Of a DNA stretch of 64,000 nucleotides, positions 24,361 to 33,089 are shown piece after piece (position 1 is the first letter of the stretch; every line of letters starts with the position of its first letter). Below the pieces are notes generated by a model. That model was given only the letters and a program-made list of their open reading frames with translations. It was not told the origin of the DNA and did not search any database. A program made the position numbers and the translations under genes. Source of the DNA: Halobacillus_A sp043497005 (lineage in GTDB: Bacteria > Bacillota > Bacilli > Bacillales > Halobacillaceae); contig NZ_JBIEKE010000001.1 in NCBI RefSeq assembly GCF_043497005.1, positions 682,001-746,000 of the forward strand, given 5' to 3'.

Positions 24361-25488
24361 ATGAAATTTTCAAAATTAGTTTTACCAGGCGTGACGATGA
24401 TTGCTGCGACTTATGGACTGGCCAGGTTTAGTTTCGGTCTGCTTCTTCCTGAGATCAATCAATCGCTTAACATGTCAGATTTTATCTCAGGAGCGGTTTC
24501 TTCTTTGTTTTACTTAGCCTATTGCCTTACGATTGTACTTTCTACGGTGATGACTACAAAAGAAGGACCAAGAAGGATGATTCTCTCCGCTGGTCTGGCC
24601 GCTTTCACCGGAATGCTGCTGATGGGATTCACTCCAAATGTATGGCTGCTTGCGGCAGGTGTGTTACTCGCCGGAGGAAGCACGGGCCTCGCCTCACCTC
24701 CTTATGGCGCGGCGATTTCCCTCTGGATAAAAGAAGAGGAGCAGGGGCAGGCGAATACATGGATCAATTCAGGAACGAGCTTAGGCATTGCTCTTTCTGG
24801 AGTTGGGGCGATGTTTTTAGCGGAGAATTGGAGGATGACGTATGTCATCTATGCAGTTTTGACATTTCTAATTCTCATTTGGAATTTCAAAGCCATTCCT
24901 AAAGACGAGCAGCGTTCAACGTTATCGTTTAAAAAAGGTAACCTGTCTATCCTAGGTGTGAGTGGATCCTCTACTTTGATCACAGCTTCGCTTGCCCTCG
25001 GCATTTCCACCGCACTCTTCTGGACATTTTCAAGATCTTTCATTGAAGCATCCGGGGATTATCAGCAGTGGCAGCTCTCCTTTTTCTGGGTCATCATTGG
25101 ATTATTCGGAGTGCTCGGAGGATTTTCCGGGTCTTTAATTGAAAAGAAAGGATTGACGTTTGCTTATCGACTGGGAAGCTTGGCGATTGCTTCGGCTTCA
25201 ATTATATTATCAATCACTCCAGGGAATTGGCTGCTATCTTACGCAGCGGCTGGAATTTTTGGGAGCTCTTATATTTTTTTAACCGGCGTGCTGCTCGTCT
25301 GGGGAATCCGTGTATTCATTACGAATGCTTCCTTAGGGATTGGTGTTCCATTTCTGCTGCTGGCGGTGGGTCAGGTTATAGGATCGTTACTTGGAGGCTG
25401 GTCCATTGGGACATGGGGTTACGCGGTATCGTTTATGCTGTATGGGTTAGTCGGTATCGGAGCGGCACTTATCGGGCCGAAACAATAA
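24361..25488 (+). CDS. MFS transporter (YbfB-like), probable efflux
   Basis: Protein of 375 residues with about twelve hydrophobic segments and the early motif ATYGLARFSFGLLLP. The family includes YbfB/CynX-type carriers. ATG 24361 has an AGAGAGG site. It is controlled with the TetR gene through a shared operator. Export of the TetR ligand is inference. Confidence 0.88.
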   Translation: MKFSKLVLPGVTMIAATYGLARFSFGLLLPEINQSLNMSDFISGAVSSLFYLAYCLTIVLSTVMTTKEGPRRMILSAGLAAFTGMLLMGFTPNVWLLAAGVLLAGGSTGLASPPYGAAISLWIKEEEQGQANTWINSGTSLGIALSGVGAMFLAENWRMTYVIYAVLTFLILIWNFKAIPKDEQRSTLSFKKGNLSILGVSGSSTLITASLALGISTALFWTFSRSFIEASGDYQQWQLSFFWVIIGLFGVLGGFSGSLIEKKGLTFAYRLGSLAIASASIILSITPGNWLLSYAAAGIFGSSYIFLTGVLLVWGIRVFITNASLGIGVPFLLLAVGQVIGSLLGGWSIGTWGYAVSFMLYGLVGIGAALIGPKQ

Positions 25489-25522
25489 TTGAGAGCCGCC
25501 GACAGCTCTCAATTATTGTTTT
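25481..25522. terminator. Bidirectional terminator
   Basis: AACAATAATTGAGAGC pairs with GCTCTCAATTATTGTT around a short loop and serves both convergent genes; it overlaps both stop codons. Confidence 0.92.
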
Positions 25523-26264
25523 CTGCTTGATGGGAGAGCCAAAGATAAACTGCAAAGCCGACTATCACGATCAAAGGCTGGATAATAAATTGAGTCTCCT
25601 GATGAAGCGAAGTAAGGCTTAGGAAATAATCGGGTAAAGTGATTAACGCAACGATGAAGACGAGTATCCAGGATTGGGCCCAAATCGAAACGCCCAGGAT
25701 AACGAGTGTGGCGATGATACCAATCACCAGGCTTCCTGGCTGGCCGAAGTAAATGATAGGTGTGTCAATGACTCGATTGAAATAGATGAGGCCGACAAAC
25801 AAAACGATGGGCAGAAGGGCGATGCCGCCTAATAAGAACACTTGTTTATTAAAAGAGGCATGGCTGGCAGCCAAATATTTAAATCCTGTAAAAACGGCAG
25901 CGATAAACAGGGCAGCAATAATCAGGTGGCCCACGAGTTCCAGAACAGAATAAGAAAGGCTGCCTTCCATCAAATCAGGAAAAATGGTGATCGAAAAAGA
26001 GCCGAGAATGATCAAGCAGATGTATTTAAACCAGGTTCGATAGGCGATCACCATTTCAGCAGAAATCATCTCCATATATTCTTTTGGTGAAGTACCGACG
26101 ACTTTTTCGATAGGCTTTCCGTGTTTTTCAGCTTCACGTAAGTGCACTTCAAGTTCTTCGGTTATTTCTTCAATTTCGTCCGAATTTTTACCACTGGAAA
26201 ATAAATAAACACGTAAGTCTTCTAAAAACTTCTGACTTTTTGTTGATAGCTGAGCATAATTCAC
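25509..26264 (-). CDS. HAAS-domain membrane protein, PadR partner
   Basis: Protein of 251 residues. A soluble N-terminal HAAS-type domain (about 1-85, with LRVYLFSSGKNSDEIEEITE and LREAEKHGK) is followed by six hydrophobic segments. Such proteins are usually encoded next to PadR regulators, as here, with a 3-base gap. They are thought to be membrane signalling or sporulation-linked modules, but function is not established. Confidence 0.82.
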   Translation of the reverse strand: MNYAQLSTKSQKFLEDLRVYLFSSGKNSDEIEEITEELEVHLREAEKHGKPIEKVVGTSPKEYMEMISAEMVIAYRTWFKYICLIILGSFSITIFPDLMEGSLSYSVLELVGHLIIAALFIAAVFTGFKYLAASHASFNKQVFLLGGIALLPIVLFVGLIYFNRVIDTPIIYFGQPGSLVIGIIATLVILGVSIWAQSWILVFIVALITLPDYFLSLTSLHQETQFIIQPLIVIVGFAVYLWLSHQAENNN

Positions 26265-26267
26265 CGA

Positions 26268-26609
26268 TTAATTCATCTCCTTTTGATCAGATTCATAATG
26301 CAGCACACGGTTTACGTTAGATTGCAGCTGGCCCCACCTTTCAATAAAGTGACCCAATTCAAGTTCTCCCTTTGAGGTTAACGAGTAATATTTTCTCCTT
26401 GGCCCTGCTGTCGATTTTTTTAACGTAGAGGTGACGAATCCTTCTTTCTGCATCCGCAGCAGCAAGGGATAAATCGTACCTTCACTAAAAGAGTCAAAGC
26501 CGTAATCTTCAAGTTTCTGGGCCAGTTCGTACCCGTAGACTTCATTTTCATTAATAATGGCGAGCAGACAGCCATCAATAATACCCTTAAGCATTTGCGT
26601 GCTAGACAT
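26268..26609 (-). CDS. PadR family transcriptional regulator
   Basis: Protein of 113 residues with the PadR winged helix (YGYELAQKLEDYGF, EGTIYPLLLRMQKEGF, GPRRKYYSLTSKG). It represses its own operon with the HAAS gene. The upstream region holds repeated TTGTAATGCAAGG and TTGTATTACA motifs that may be its sites. Confidence 0.92.
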   Translation of the reverse strand: MSSTQMLKGIIDGCLLAIINENEVYGYELAQKLEDYGFDSFSEGTIYPLLLRMQKEGFVTSTLKKSTAGPRRKYYSLTSKGELELGHFIERWGQLQSNVNRVLHYESDQKEMN

Positions 26610-26629
26610 GTGCCGCCTCCTTTTATTAG

Positions 26630-26721
26630 TAACTTGTAATGCAAGGGTTTATGTTGTGAATTACCTTGTATTACATGATATACAATAAACATAGCACCAT
26701 GAGTCTTGTAATGCAAGGTAA
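26630..26721. promoter_or_regulatory. Repeated operator-like motifs upstream of padR
   Basis: CTTGTAATGCAAGG occurs at about 26633 and again at about 26704 (as CTTGTAATGCAAGGTAA). ACCTTGTATTACA is at about 26664. Each is a near palindrome around a TAAT or ATTA core. They probably bind PadR. Confidence 0.55.
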
Positions 26722-26741
26722 TTTTTGCTTTTCATACATGT

Positions 26742-26790
26742 AACTCATAGGTTGCTTATCATTGACAGCAACCTATGAGTTGCATATACT
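26742..26790 (+). promoter_or_regulatory. Promoter and long operator of the ArsR gene
   Basis: AACTCATAGGTTGC (26742-26755) and its exact complement (26768-26781) form a 14-bp inverted repeat. A consensus TTGACA (26762-26767), 17-base spacer and TATACT (26785-26790) overlap the right arm. Repressor binding would block RNA polymerase. Confidence 0.85.
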
Positions 26791-26796
26791 TAAAAT

Positions 26797-27069
26797 ATGA
26801 ACAAAGACGCTATATTTAAAGCCCTCGGCGACTCGACCCGGCGGCTGATCTTAGACGAATTAGCCGAACGCAATGAGCTCACGTTGTACGAACTTACGGC
26901 ACGGCTCATTATGAAGCACGACCTTTCCATTTCACGGCAGGCGATTAGCAAACACCTGACTGTATTAGAAGACGCAGGGCTCGTCATTTCAAAACGAAAG
27001 GGGAAATATCGAGTACTTATCTTTAACAATGAGCCCCTTCAAGACTTACTGAAAGGGTGGATCGAGTAA
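26797..27069 (+). CDS. ArsR/SdpR-like winged-helix regulator, apparently leaderless
   Basis: Protein of 90 residues starting MNKDAIFKALGDSTRR, the canonical start of this family, with the recognition helix SISRQAISKHLTVLEDAGLV. No metal-binding Cys cluster is visible. The ATG lies only 6 bases after a consensus -10 box, so the transcript should start at or next to the ATG and lack a ribosome binding site. It precedes VOC and SRPBCC genes and likely controls them and itself. Confidence 0.9.
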   Translation: MNKDAIFKALGDSTRRLILDELAERNELTLYELTARLIMKHDLSISRQAISKHLTVLEDAGLVISKRKGKYRVLIFNNEPLQDLLKGWIE

Positions 27070-27114
27070 TGGATACGGGTAGAATCGACGACTAAAAAAA
27101 AGGAGGCCAACGAT

Positions 27115-27498
27115 ATGAAAATTATTGTAACCAGTATATTTGTAGAAGATCAGGATAAGGCACTGAAGTTTTATTCTGAAACCTTAGGTTTTGTTAAAAA
27201 ACATGATGTCCCTACCGGAGAGTTCAGGTGGATCACCCTTGTCTCTCCTGAAGAGCAAGGAGGCACCGAGCTTTTGCTTGAACCGAATGACCATCCAGCG
27301 GCTAAAGAGTATCAAAAGAAGCTGTTTGCTGACGGCATTCCAGTTACCATGTTTGGCGTTACAGATATTCGTCAAGAGTACGAACGATTAGTGGAAAACG
27401 GCGTAACATTTACGATGGAGCCGACAGATATGGGCGAATTCACGATGGCTGTTTTCGACGATACGTGCGGCAATCTCATTCAAATCATTCAACAGTAA
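27115..27498 (+). CDS. VOC/glyoxalase superfamily protein
   Basis: Protein of 127 residues with paired beta-alpha-beta-beta-beta modules: FVEDQDKALKFYSETLGF at the N-terminus and MGEFTMAVFDDTCGNLIQI at the end. It may be a metal-dependent lyase/dioxygenase or a resistance (binding) protein. AAAGGAGG precedes ATG. It lies in the arsR-VOC-SRPBCC unit. Confidence 0.88.
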   Translation: MKIIVTSIFVEDQDKALKFYSETLGFVKKHDVPTGEFRWITLVSPEEQGGTELLLEPNDHPAAKEYQKKLFADGIPVTMFGVTDIRQEYERLVENGVTFTMEPTDMGEFTMAVFDDTCGNLIQIIQQ

Positions 27499-27523
27499 CC
27501 AAAATAGATAGGGAGGGTGAAAG

Positions 27524-28000
27524 ATGAGTAAATATGGAACATTTCATGAGGTAAATGGTCGCTATGCTTTACGATTTGAACGCAATTTCCAATATAGTCC
27601 GGAAGAGGTTTTTCGTGTGATTACGGATCCTGATTCCTTCATGCAATGGTACCCTTTTGCGACAGGCGAGATGGATCTTAGGCCAGGCGGAAAAATCGGC
27701 TTTGACGACGGGGAAGGTTCGACTTATGAAGGCATCATAACTGAATTGGAAAGTCCGCATACTTTTGAATTCCGTGAAGTGGATGATGTGATACAAATAT
27801 CACTGCGAGAAGAAGGAGAAGGCTGCGAGATGGTCTTTACTCATATTTTTGATGACAAGGAAATGGTAATGTATGTGGCTGCTGGCTGGCATAGATGTCT
27901 CGATGCTTTTGGACAGATCGTCAACGGGCAGCCTGTGGAGTGGAAAGACAACGCAGCTGAGTTAAGGGAATTTTATAGCACTGCCTTTGAATCCAAATAA
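27524..28000 (+). CDS. SRPBCC (AHSA1-like) protein
   Basis: Protein of 158 residues with the START/Bet v1-like pattern RNFQYSPEEVFRVITDPDSF followed by WYPF and a C-terminal helix with WHRCLDAFGQI. It probably binds a small hydrophobic ligand. ArsR plus AHSA1 pairs are common and often act together in small-molecule responses; the ligand is unknown. Confidence 0.88.
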   Translation: MSKYGTFHEVNGRYALRFERNFQYSPEEVFRVITDPDSFMQWYPFATGEMDLRPGGKIGFDDGEGSTYEGIITELESPHTFEFREVDDVIQISLREEGEGCEMVFTHIFDDKEMVMYVAAGWHRCLDAFGQIVNGQPVEWKDNAAELREFYSTAFESK

Positions 28001-28018
28001 CTCGGATTTTATTTTATA

Positions 28019-28057
28019 GTCAAGTTTCTCGATTGTAACTGGGGAACTTGGCTTTTT
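28019..28057 (+). terminator. Probable terminator
   Basis: CAAGTTTC pairs imperfectly with GGGAACTTG, followed by CTTTTTTC. Confidence 0.6.
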
Positions 28058-28307
28058 TCATATGATCTTGAATTAGCGGACGAATGTGAAACGGTTCCCT
28101 TTAGTGAAACGTATAGGTGGATGGGGAGAACTTTATTTTCTATTCGAATAGAAGAGTGGCGTTTCAGATTATACATTGGAGATTAGAAATTAGTTGGCAG
28201 CAGGTCGTTGGGCTTGATTCTATGAGAAGGTAGAAAAGGTTACTGTAAATTAAAATAAGGGATTCGTTTTTAAGATACTGAAGGTAAAATGATGAGGAGG
28301 ATTTTTC

Positions 28308-28502
28308 ATGTTTCTGGGTATTTTTTTATTACTACTAGGCACCCTGGGGATCGCCTCACCATATTCGTGGTGGGTCGTAGGGGAAAGTTGGAAATCAAAA
28401 GCCTCGGGCGGACCTTCAAATTTTTATAAAAAAACAACGAGGTTGTTTGGGGTGCTTTTTGTGATCATAGGTGTAATTGAGTTAGCAGGAACGTTTTATT
28501 AA
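28308..28502 (+). CDS. Small membrane protein (DUF6199-like)
   Basis: 64 residues with two hydrophobic segments around WWVVGESWKSKASGGPSNFY. GAGGAGG precedes ATG by 8 bases. It is followed by a small lipoprotein gene after 7 bases, so the two form a pair. Family assignment is from memory of similar short Bacillus proteins. Confidence 0.72.
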   Translation: MFLGIFLLLLGTLGIASPYSWWVVGESWKSKASGGPSNFYKKTTRLFGVLFVIIGVIELAGTFY

Positions 28503-28509
28503 AGGAGAT

Positions 28510-28866
28510 ATGATGCGAAAACAAGTAGTAATCATGACCCTACTGGTGATCTTGTTGTTGGCCGCAGGCTGTGATCGTGAAGATGATAATACGTACGATG
28601 CGGATTTTCAAGGGACAATTATTGAAGTGAAAGAGTATAGTATTATTGTAGGCGAAGACGATATAGACCCGGAAGCCTCTTATCCTGCCTATGAAATTTT
28701 AATAGACGATAAGACGGAGTTCAGCGGCGAGGTGGAACGGTTTGAGGAGTTAGAGAAATTTGTTAGTCAAACGGACCACATTGTCCATATATGGGTCATA
28801 GACAAAGGTGAAAATAACGAAATTGACAATAAAACGGCCAGTGAAGTTACTATTGAAAATGAATAA
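28510..28866 (+). CDS. Small lipoprotein
   Basis: 118 residues with lipobox LAAGC near residue 20. The mature part has an OB-like or DUF3221-like look (GTIIEVKEYSIIVGEDD, YEILIDDKTEF). Translational start is one of two adjacent ATGs after AAAGGAG. Function unknown. Confidence 0.78.
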   Translation: MMRKQVVIMTLLVILLLAAGCDREDDNTYDADFQGTIIEVKEYSIIVGEDDIDPEASYPAYEILIDDKTEFSGEVERFEELEKFVSQTDHIVHIWVIDKGENNEIDNKTASEVTIENE

Positions 28867-28917
28867 TCTTAGTTTGAATGCTCTGGAGTCCTCAGGAGTA
28901 AAAAGTGAGGTAATGGA

Positions 28918-29169
28918 ATGACACGATTTTTTATAGCGGTGACGTATGATGTTTGTGAGCATAATCAACTCTATGAACATATGAACGAATATCGGTTAGG
29001 GTTAGATTTAACTGGTGACATCGATATGAAAATAAAGGATTTTGCTAAAAAAGATGCTGCACCTGTGGTAAAGCTTTATGAATCTGCTACAAGTGACTTT
29101 AAAGAGTTCAGATTACATAGAGAATATAACTTTAAGGAATATGAGTGCAGGTGTGATCGCTTTTCTTAA
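28918..29169 (+). pseudogene. Possible GNAT fragment or spurious frame
   Basis: An 83-residue frame whose middle reads MKIKDFAKKDAAPVVKLYES, which looks like the first strand-helix of a GNAT acetyltransferase, but the rest of the domain is missing. It could be a decayed gene upstream of the phosphotransferase. Evidence is weak. Confidence 0.3.
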
Positions 29170-29200
29170 AAACTTAGTGTTGTTATGGAGGAAACCTCAG

Positions 29201-29989
29201 ATGACAAACCACGAAGAAGAAAAGCTGACTGGAGGGAATGTCTCAAACGTATACCTCTCAGGCGGTACCGTTCGAAGAGAATTAAAACCAGGCAGCACGA
29301 ACATTCATAAACTATTAAAACACTTAGAGGAGAAGAATTTTCCATACGCACCGAGATTTCTAGGTATTGATAAAAAAGATAGAGAGATTTTAACACATAT
29401 AGAAGGCGAAGCTGGTCATTATCCTTTAAAAGAATACATGTGGTCGAATGAATCTTTAAGGGAAATTGCCAACATGCTCCGTCTCTACCACGAGGCCGTT
29501 AGTGACTTCCCAATCGATGAAAGCTGGCAGCCATTAGATCACACCCCTCCACCATTTGAGGTAATATGTCATAATGATTTCGCCATCTATAACATTATTT
29601 TTAATGATAAAAGTCCAATAGGCATTATCGATTTTGATGTTGCAGCTCCTGGACCAAGAATGTGGGACATTGCTTATACTCTATACACATGCGTCCCTTT
29701 AAGCCGCGTTTTTTATTCTGAGAAAGGGAAGCCGGTCTACTATCATTCATCCCAGCACTCTGATCGTACAAAAGAAAGAATTGCGCTGTTTTTTAAATCG
29801 TATGGTAATAAAATTGAAGAAGATTATATGGACATCGTAGTGCAGCGATTAGAAGGGTTATGTGCAACCATTAAAAGAAAAGCTGAAGAAAACGATATGG
29901 CTTTTCAAAAAATGATAGAGGAAGGACATCTTGAGCATTATCAAAGCGATATTAAGTTCATTCGTGAGCATAAACATGAATGGATTTAA
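29201..29989 (+). CDS. Aminoglycoside phosphotransferase (APH) family kinase
   Basis: Protein of 262 residues with the kinase catalytic loop VICHNDFAIYN (HxDxxxxN) and the metal-binding IDFDVAAPGPR. The N-lobe has GGNVSNVYLSGGTVRRELK. ATG 29201 follows TGGAGG. Members of this family phosphorylate small molecules (aminoglycosides, homoserine, methylthioribose); the substrate is not clear here. Confidence 0.88.
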   Translation: MTNHEEEKLTGGNVSNVYLSGGTVRRELKPGSTNIHKLLKHLEEKNFPYAPRFLGIDKKDREILTHIEGEAGHYPLKEYMWSNESLREIANMLRLYHEAVSDFPIDESWQPLDHTPPPFEVICHNDFAIYNIIFNDKSPIGIIDFDVAAPGPRMWDIAYTLYTCVPLSRVFYSEKGKPVYYHSSQHSDRTKERIALFFKSYGNKIEEDYMDIVVQRLEGLCATIKRKAEENDMAFQKMIEEGHLEHYQSDIKFIREHKHEWI

Positions 29990-30043
29990 ATTATGGCAGG
30001 GCTTGGCTTTCCTCATACCGTTTTTCGAGATTTCGCAGAATTA

Positions 30044-30086
30044 TCGTTAGGTCGCTATCCTCTGACGTTAGGGCGTTATCTTTTGC
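30044..30086. repeat. CGTTAGG-type short repeat, second locus
   Basis: CGTTAGGTCGCTATCC and CGTTAGGGCGTTATC units, matching those at 10670-10710 in the opposite order. They sit in a gap between two genes. Confidence 0.5.
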
Positions 30087-30190
30087 TGCAATTTCCAAAT
30101 AAAATAAGTAAAACGGAAGTTTATCAGTTTCCCCTCGTTAAATGTAATATAATAGAGTTGGTTGTCCAAATTATTCAAGGGAGCTGTTAA

Positions 30191-30628
30191 ATGATGTCCA
30201 TGAGTTTGAACCCTTACTTAATTTTTGACGGTAACACGAGAGAAGCGGTCCATTTTTACGAGAAGACGCTGGATGGAAAAGTGGTGGGAATCATGACGTT
30301 TGGAGATATGCCGTCCGATCCTGATCACCCGCTGCCGGAGGAGATGAAGGATCGCGTGATGCATGCTCATTTAAAGGTCGGCGACTCGGATCTTATGTTC
30401 TCTGACACATTTGAGGGGATGCCTCATCAGCCTGGTGATACGATTCAGCTTGCTATTCATCCTGAAGGTGAGGAAAGAGCGAGAGAGATCTTTGGTGCTT
30501 TGGAAAACGGTGGTCAAATTGTCATGCCTCTTCAACAGACGGATTGGAGTCCTTTATATGGAATCGTGAAGGACAAGTTCGGTGTTACTTTTCAAGTAAA
30601 TGTTCCGGAAGATCAGTCGAAGTCGTAG
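30191..30628 (+). CDS. VOC family protein, PhnB-like
   Basis: Protein of 145 residues starting LNPYLIFDGNTREAVHFYE, with FGDMP and the GVTFQVN ending of the PhnB/YjdN group. The enzymatic role of this group is not settled. It is followed by another VOC gene after 30 bases. Confidence 0.88.
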   Translation: MMSMSLNPYLIFDGNTREAVHFYEKTLDGKVVGIMTFGDMPSDPDHPLPEEMKDRVMHAHLKVGDSDLMFSDTFEGMPHQPGDTIQLAIHPEGEERAREIFGALENGGQIVMPLQQTDWSPLYGIVKDKFGVTFQVNVPEDQSKS

Positions 30629-30658
30629 GGTCCGACAAATAATCGAGGAGGGCTTCAT

Positions 30659-31030
30659 TTGAAACTTGGTGCATTTTCAGTAAGTTTAACGGTGAAAGAT
30701 ATCACCAAATCTAAGGCCTTTTATGAAAAGCTGGGATTTGACTCTCTTGGTGGAGATATTTCACAAAATTGGCTGATTATGAAAAATGAAAGCTGTGTGA
30801 TTGGGCTTTTTCAAGGCATGTTTGAGAAAAACATTCTGACTTTCAATCCTGGCTGGGATCAAAATGCTGAAAATGTTGATTCGTTTACAGATATCCGGGA
30901 GCTTCAGAAGCAGTTGAAAGAAAACGGAATTAACCTTCTGTCTGAAGCTGATGAAACGAGTGAAGGACCTGAAAGTCTTACGATTGAAGATCCAGATGGC
31001 AACCCTATTTTAATCGATCAGCACAGATAA
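30659..31030 (+). CDS. VOC family protein
   Basis: Protein of 123 residues starting at TTG 30659 after a GAGGAGGG site. KLGAFSVSLTVKDITKSKAF and the ending LTIEDPDGNPILID are typical of glyoxalase/bleomycin resistance-like proteins. It shares a terminator with the preceding VOC gene. Confidence 0.88.
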   Translation: MKLGAFSVSLTVKDITKSKAFYEKLGFDSLGGDISQNWLIMKNESCVIGLFQGMFEKNILTFNPGWDQNAENVDSFTDIRELQKQLKENGINLLSEADETSEGPESLTIEDPDGNPILIDQHR

Positions 31031-31057
31031 CAGCATTAGGAACTTACCCATCAAAAG

Positions 31058-31096
31058 GACGTAAACCTTCAGCACACGGTTTACGTCTTTGTTGTT
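31058..31096 (+). terminator. Intrinsic terminator after the VOC pair
   Basis: GACGTAAACC pairs with GGTTTACGTC, followed by TTTGTTGTTT. Confidence 0.88.
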
Positions 31097-31204
31097 TATT
31101 CAGAGCTACATAATGAAAGGTGTGATGGCTTATGGCAAACCGGCAAAATGATTTTAACGAAACGGTTCATAAGAAAAATATATTAAAGAAGAGGAGATGT
31201 CATA

Positions 31205-31762
31205 TTGAAAACGAACGAACCCATTCAAAGAGAAACAGAACGTTTGATCATAAGACCACTGCAGAACGAGGACTATGAACGCTGGAGAGAAGGGTTTCGC
31301 CGCAGACTCCCTTCCCAGTACAAATACGACGGGGACGGCATCGATTTGAACGATTGGTCTCAGAAAAAATTTAATGAGGTAGTTGCCAATCATCAAGAAA
31401 TAGCTGAGCAGGATGAAGCTTATGTATTTGGCGTTTTTCGAAAATCGGACCAGAAACATATTGGTAAGGTTGAGTTTTGCACGATCATGAGAGATGAATT
31501 TCAATGGGGGATTCTAGGCTATAGAATTCATAACCAATTCTGTGGAAAGGGCTATGGAAAAGAAGCGGTGAGGGAAGGACTAAACATCGCTTTTAAGGAC
31601 CTTGGTTTTCACCGGATCGAAGCTCACATTAATTTAGATAATACGCCTTCCATCCGCTTAGCTGAGGGTGCGGGAATGATATATGAATGTACACGGAAAG
31701 GGTTTATCTATGAATTTGAAGAGTGGACGGATAACCTTGTGTATTACATGAATGCTGAGTAA
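31205..31762 (+). CDS. GNAT acetyltransferase (RimJ/RimL type)
   Basis: Protein of 185 residues from TTG 31205 after GAGGAGATG. It has TERLIIRPLQNEDYE at the N-terminus, the acetyl-CoA loop NQFCGKGYGKEAV and NTPSIRLAEGAGM near the end. It is likely a protein N-terminal or small-amine acetyltransferase. Confidence 0.87.
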   Translation: MKTNEPIQRETERLIIRPLQNEDYERWREGFRRRLPSQYKYDGDGIDLNDWSQKKFNEVVANHQEIAEQDEAYVFGVFRKSDQKHIGKVEFCTIMRDEFQWGILGYRIHNQFCGKGYGKEAVREGLNIAFKDLGFHRIEAHINLDNTPSIRLAEGAGMIYECTRKGFIYEFEEWTDNLVYYMNAE

Positions 31763-31769
31763 TCGGACT

Positions 31770-31822
31770 ATTTTTCAATATATTCCTTTACTGGTATATT
31801 CCTTATATGGTATATTGAGAGC
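31770..31822. promoter_or_regulatory. Probable ArsR operator and promoter
   Basis: CAATATATTCC, TATATTCC and GGTATATTG are spread over 50 bases as direct and inverted copies, just upstream of the ArsR/AHSA1 pair. They likely bind the ArsR protein. Confidence 0.55.
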
Positions 31823-31856
31823 ATAATACAACTTAAATAAAAAGGTAGGAGCTCAT

Positions 31857-32189
31857 ATGGAAATGAAAACGAACATCTTTAGCGCTCTTGCCGAGTCCAC
31901 AAGATTAGAGATTGTAGGTTTATTGCGCAAAGGGCCGATGACCGTAGGAAAAATTGCGGAGCAGCTTGATATCCGCCAGCCTCAAGCGTCCAAACATCTT
32001 AAGGTATTACTGAGTGCCGGAATCGTAGAGTTTAACGCAGAAGCAAACCGCCGCATTTACAAACTGAGACAGGAGCCCTTCAAAGATTTAGATTTATGGC
32101 TTAACGAATACCGTGATATGTGGGAAGAAAAGTTCGACAGCCTCGATCGTTATTTGCAGGATGTACAAGAAAGGGAAAGCAAAGAATGA
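31857..32189 (+). CDS. ArsR family regulator (AHSA1-linked)
   Basis: Protein of 110 residues with KTNIFSALAESTRLEIVGLL and recognition helix RQPQASKHLKVLLSAGIV. No metal-site cysteines. GTAGGAG precedes ATG. It is followed by an AHSA1-type SRPBCC gene, the standard partner of this regulator group. Confidence 0.9.
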   Translation: MEMKTNIFSALAESTRLEIVGLLRKGPMTVGKIAEQLDIRQPQASKHLKVLLSAGIVEFNAEANRRIYKLRQEPFKDLDLWLNEYRDMWEEKFDSLDRYLQDVQERESKE

Positions 32190-32215
32190 TAACTAAACGT
32201 ATGGGAGGAAACCCA

Positions 32216-32719
32216 ATGTCCAATCAAGTGAAAATCACTCACCGATTTAATGCGCCGCGCGAGCTTGTGTTTCAGGCATTCACCGAATCTGAACATTTAC
32301 AGAAATGGTGGGGGCCGAAAGGATGGACGTTTCATGTTGCTGCATCAGATATCCGTGCGGGTGGTGTGTTTCATTACGCTCAAAAACCTGCTGACGGAGA
32401 GGCGATGTGGGTTAAGTTTAAGTACAGCGAAATTATTGTTCCCGAAAAGATTGTTTACAGCAGTTTCTTTACTGATGAGGAAGGTAACATTATACGTGCC
32501 CCTTTTAACGACAATTGGCCGAAAGAAACCCTGAATACCCTCACGTTCACTGAGGACGAAGGAAAAACAACCGTAACTGCGGTTGTGGCTCCTGTAACAT
32601 CCGCCGAAGAAGAACTTCAAACCTTTGGAGAATCGAAGGATATGGTTCATGAAGGATTTTCAGTCACATTCCATCAGTTAGACGATTATTTGTTACAACC
32701 ATCAAAGGGAGAAAAATGA
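32216..32719 (+). CDS. SRPBCC/AHSA1 family protein
   Basis: Protein of 167 residues starting MSNQVKITHRFNAPRELVF, with the KWWGPKGWT signature of the AHSA1 C-terminal-like family. ATG 32216 follows GGGAGG. It probably binds a hydrophobic ligand; its partner ArsR lies just upstream. Confidence 0.9.
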   Translation: MSNQVKITHRFNAPRELVFQAFTESEHLQKWWGPKGWTFHVAASDIRAGGVFHYAQKPADGEAMWVKFKYSEIIVPEKIVYSSFFTDEEGNIIRAPFNDNWPKETLNTLTFTEDEGKTTVTAVVAPVTSAEEELQTFGESKDMVHEGFSVTFHQLDDYLLQPSKGEK

Positions 32720-32754
32720 TAAAAAGCTGTTTACAAATTTGGCAGGTAAATGGA

Positions 32755-33058
32755 TAATACAGAGAAATAACAAACGGCGATGAAGAGAAGAGTAGGCTAA
32801 CGATTATTCCTTCCAGAGAGCCCCGGCAGCTGAAAAGGGGCAGGAATAAGTTACTGAACCAAACCTCAGAGCATCACACCGGATCCTGCGTAAGGGGATG
32901 GTGTGACGGGAGCTCCCGTTATAGAGCCAGGGTATAACCAGCGGAAGAGCCGGCGTACCTGATAAGGTTAATATGGCGACGTATTAACAAACTGGGGTGG
33001 CACCGCGATGATAATCTCGCCTCCAAGACGACATGTCTTGGGGGTGGGATTTTTTTAT
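32755..33058 (+). ncRNA. T-box riboswitch leader of an MFS gene
   Basis: The T-box GGGTGGCACCGCG (32995-33008) is present. The downstream terminator stem CCTCCAAGAC/GTCTTGGGGG is followed by a T run. A 5' Stem I carries an AGTA motif and a CCAGAGAGCC apical side, and the specifier-loop strand CTGAACCAAAC lies near 32862-32872. The variable T-box base is C, which pairs with a discriminator G73. With that, CAA (Gln) or AAC (Asn) in the loop are possible specifiers. Uncharged tRNA would favour antitermination and transporter expression. Confidence 0.92.
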
Positions 33059-33089
33059 TGTCAAAATCGATCATGCAGGAGGTTTTTGT

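Noticed and set aside
29993..30190. A 65-codon frame between the phosphotransferase and VOC genes.
   Set aside because: It covers the CGTTAGG repeat, has no ribosome site and no family signal.
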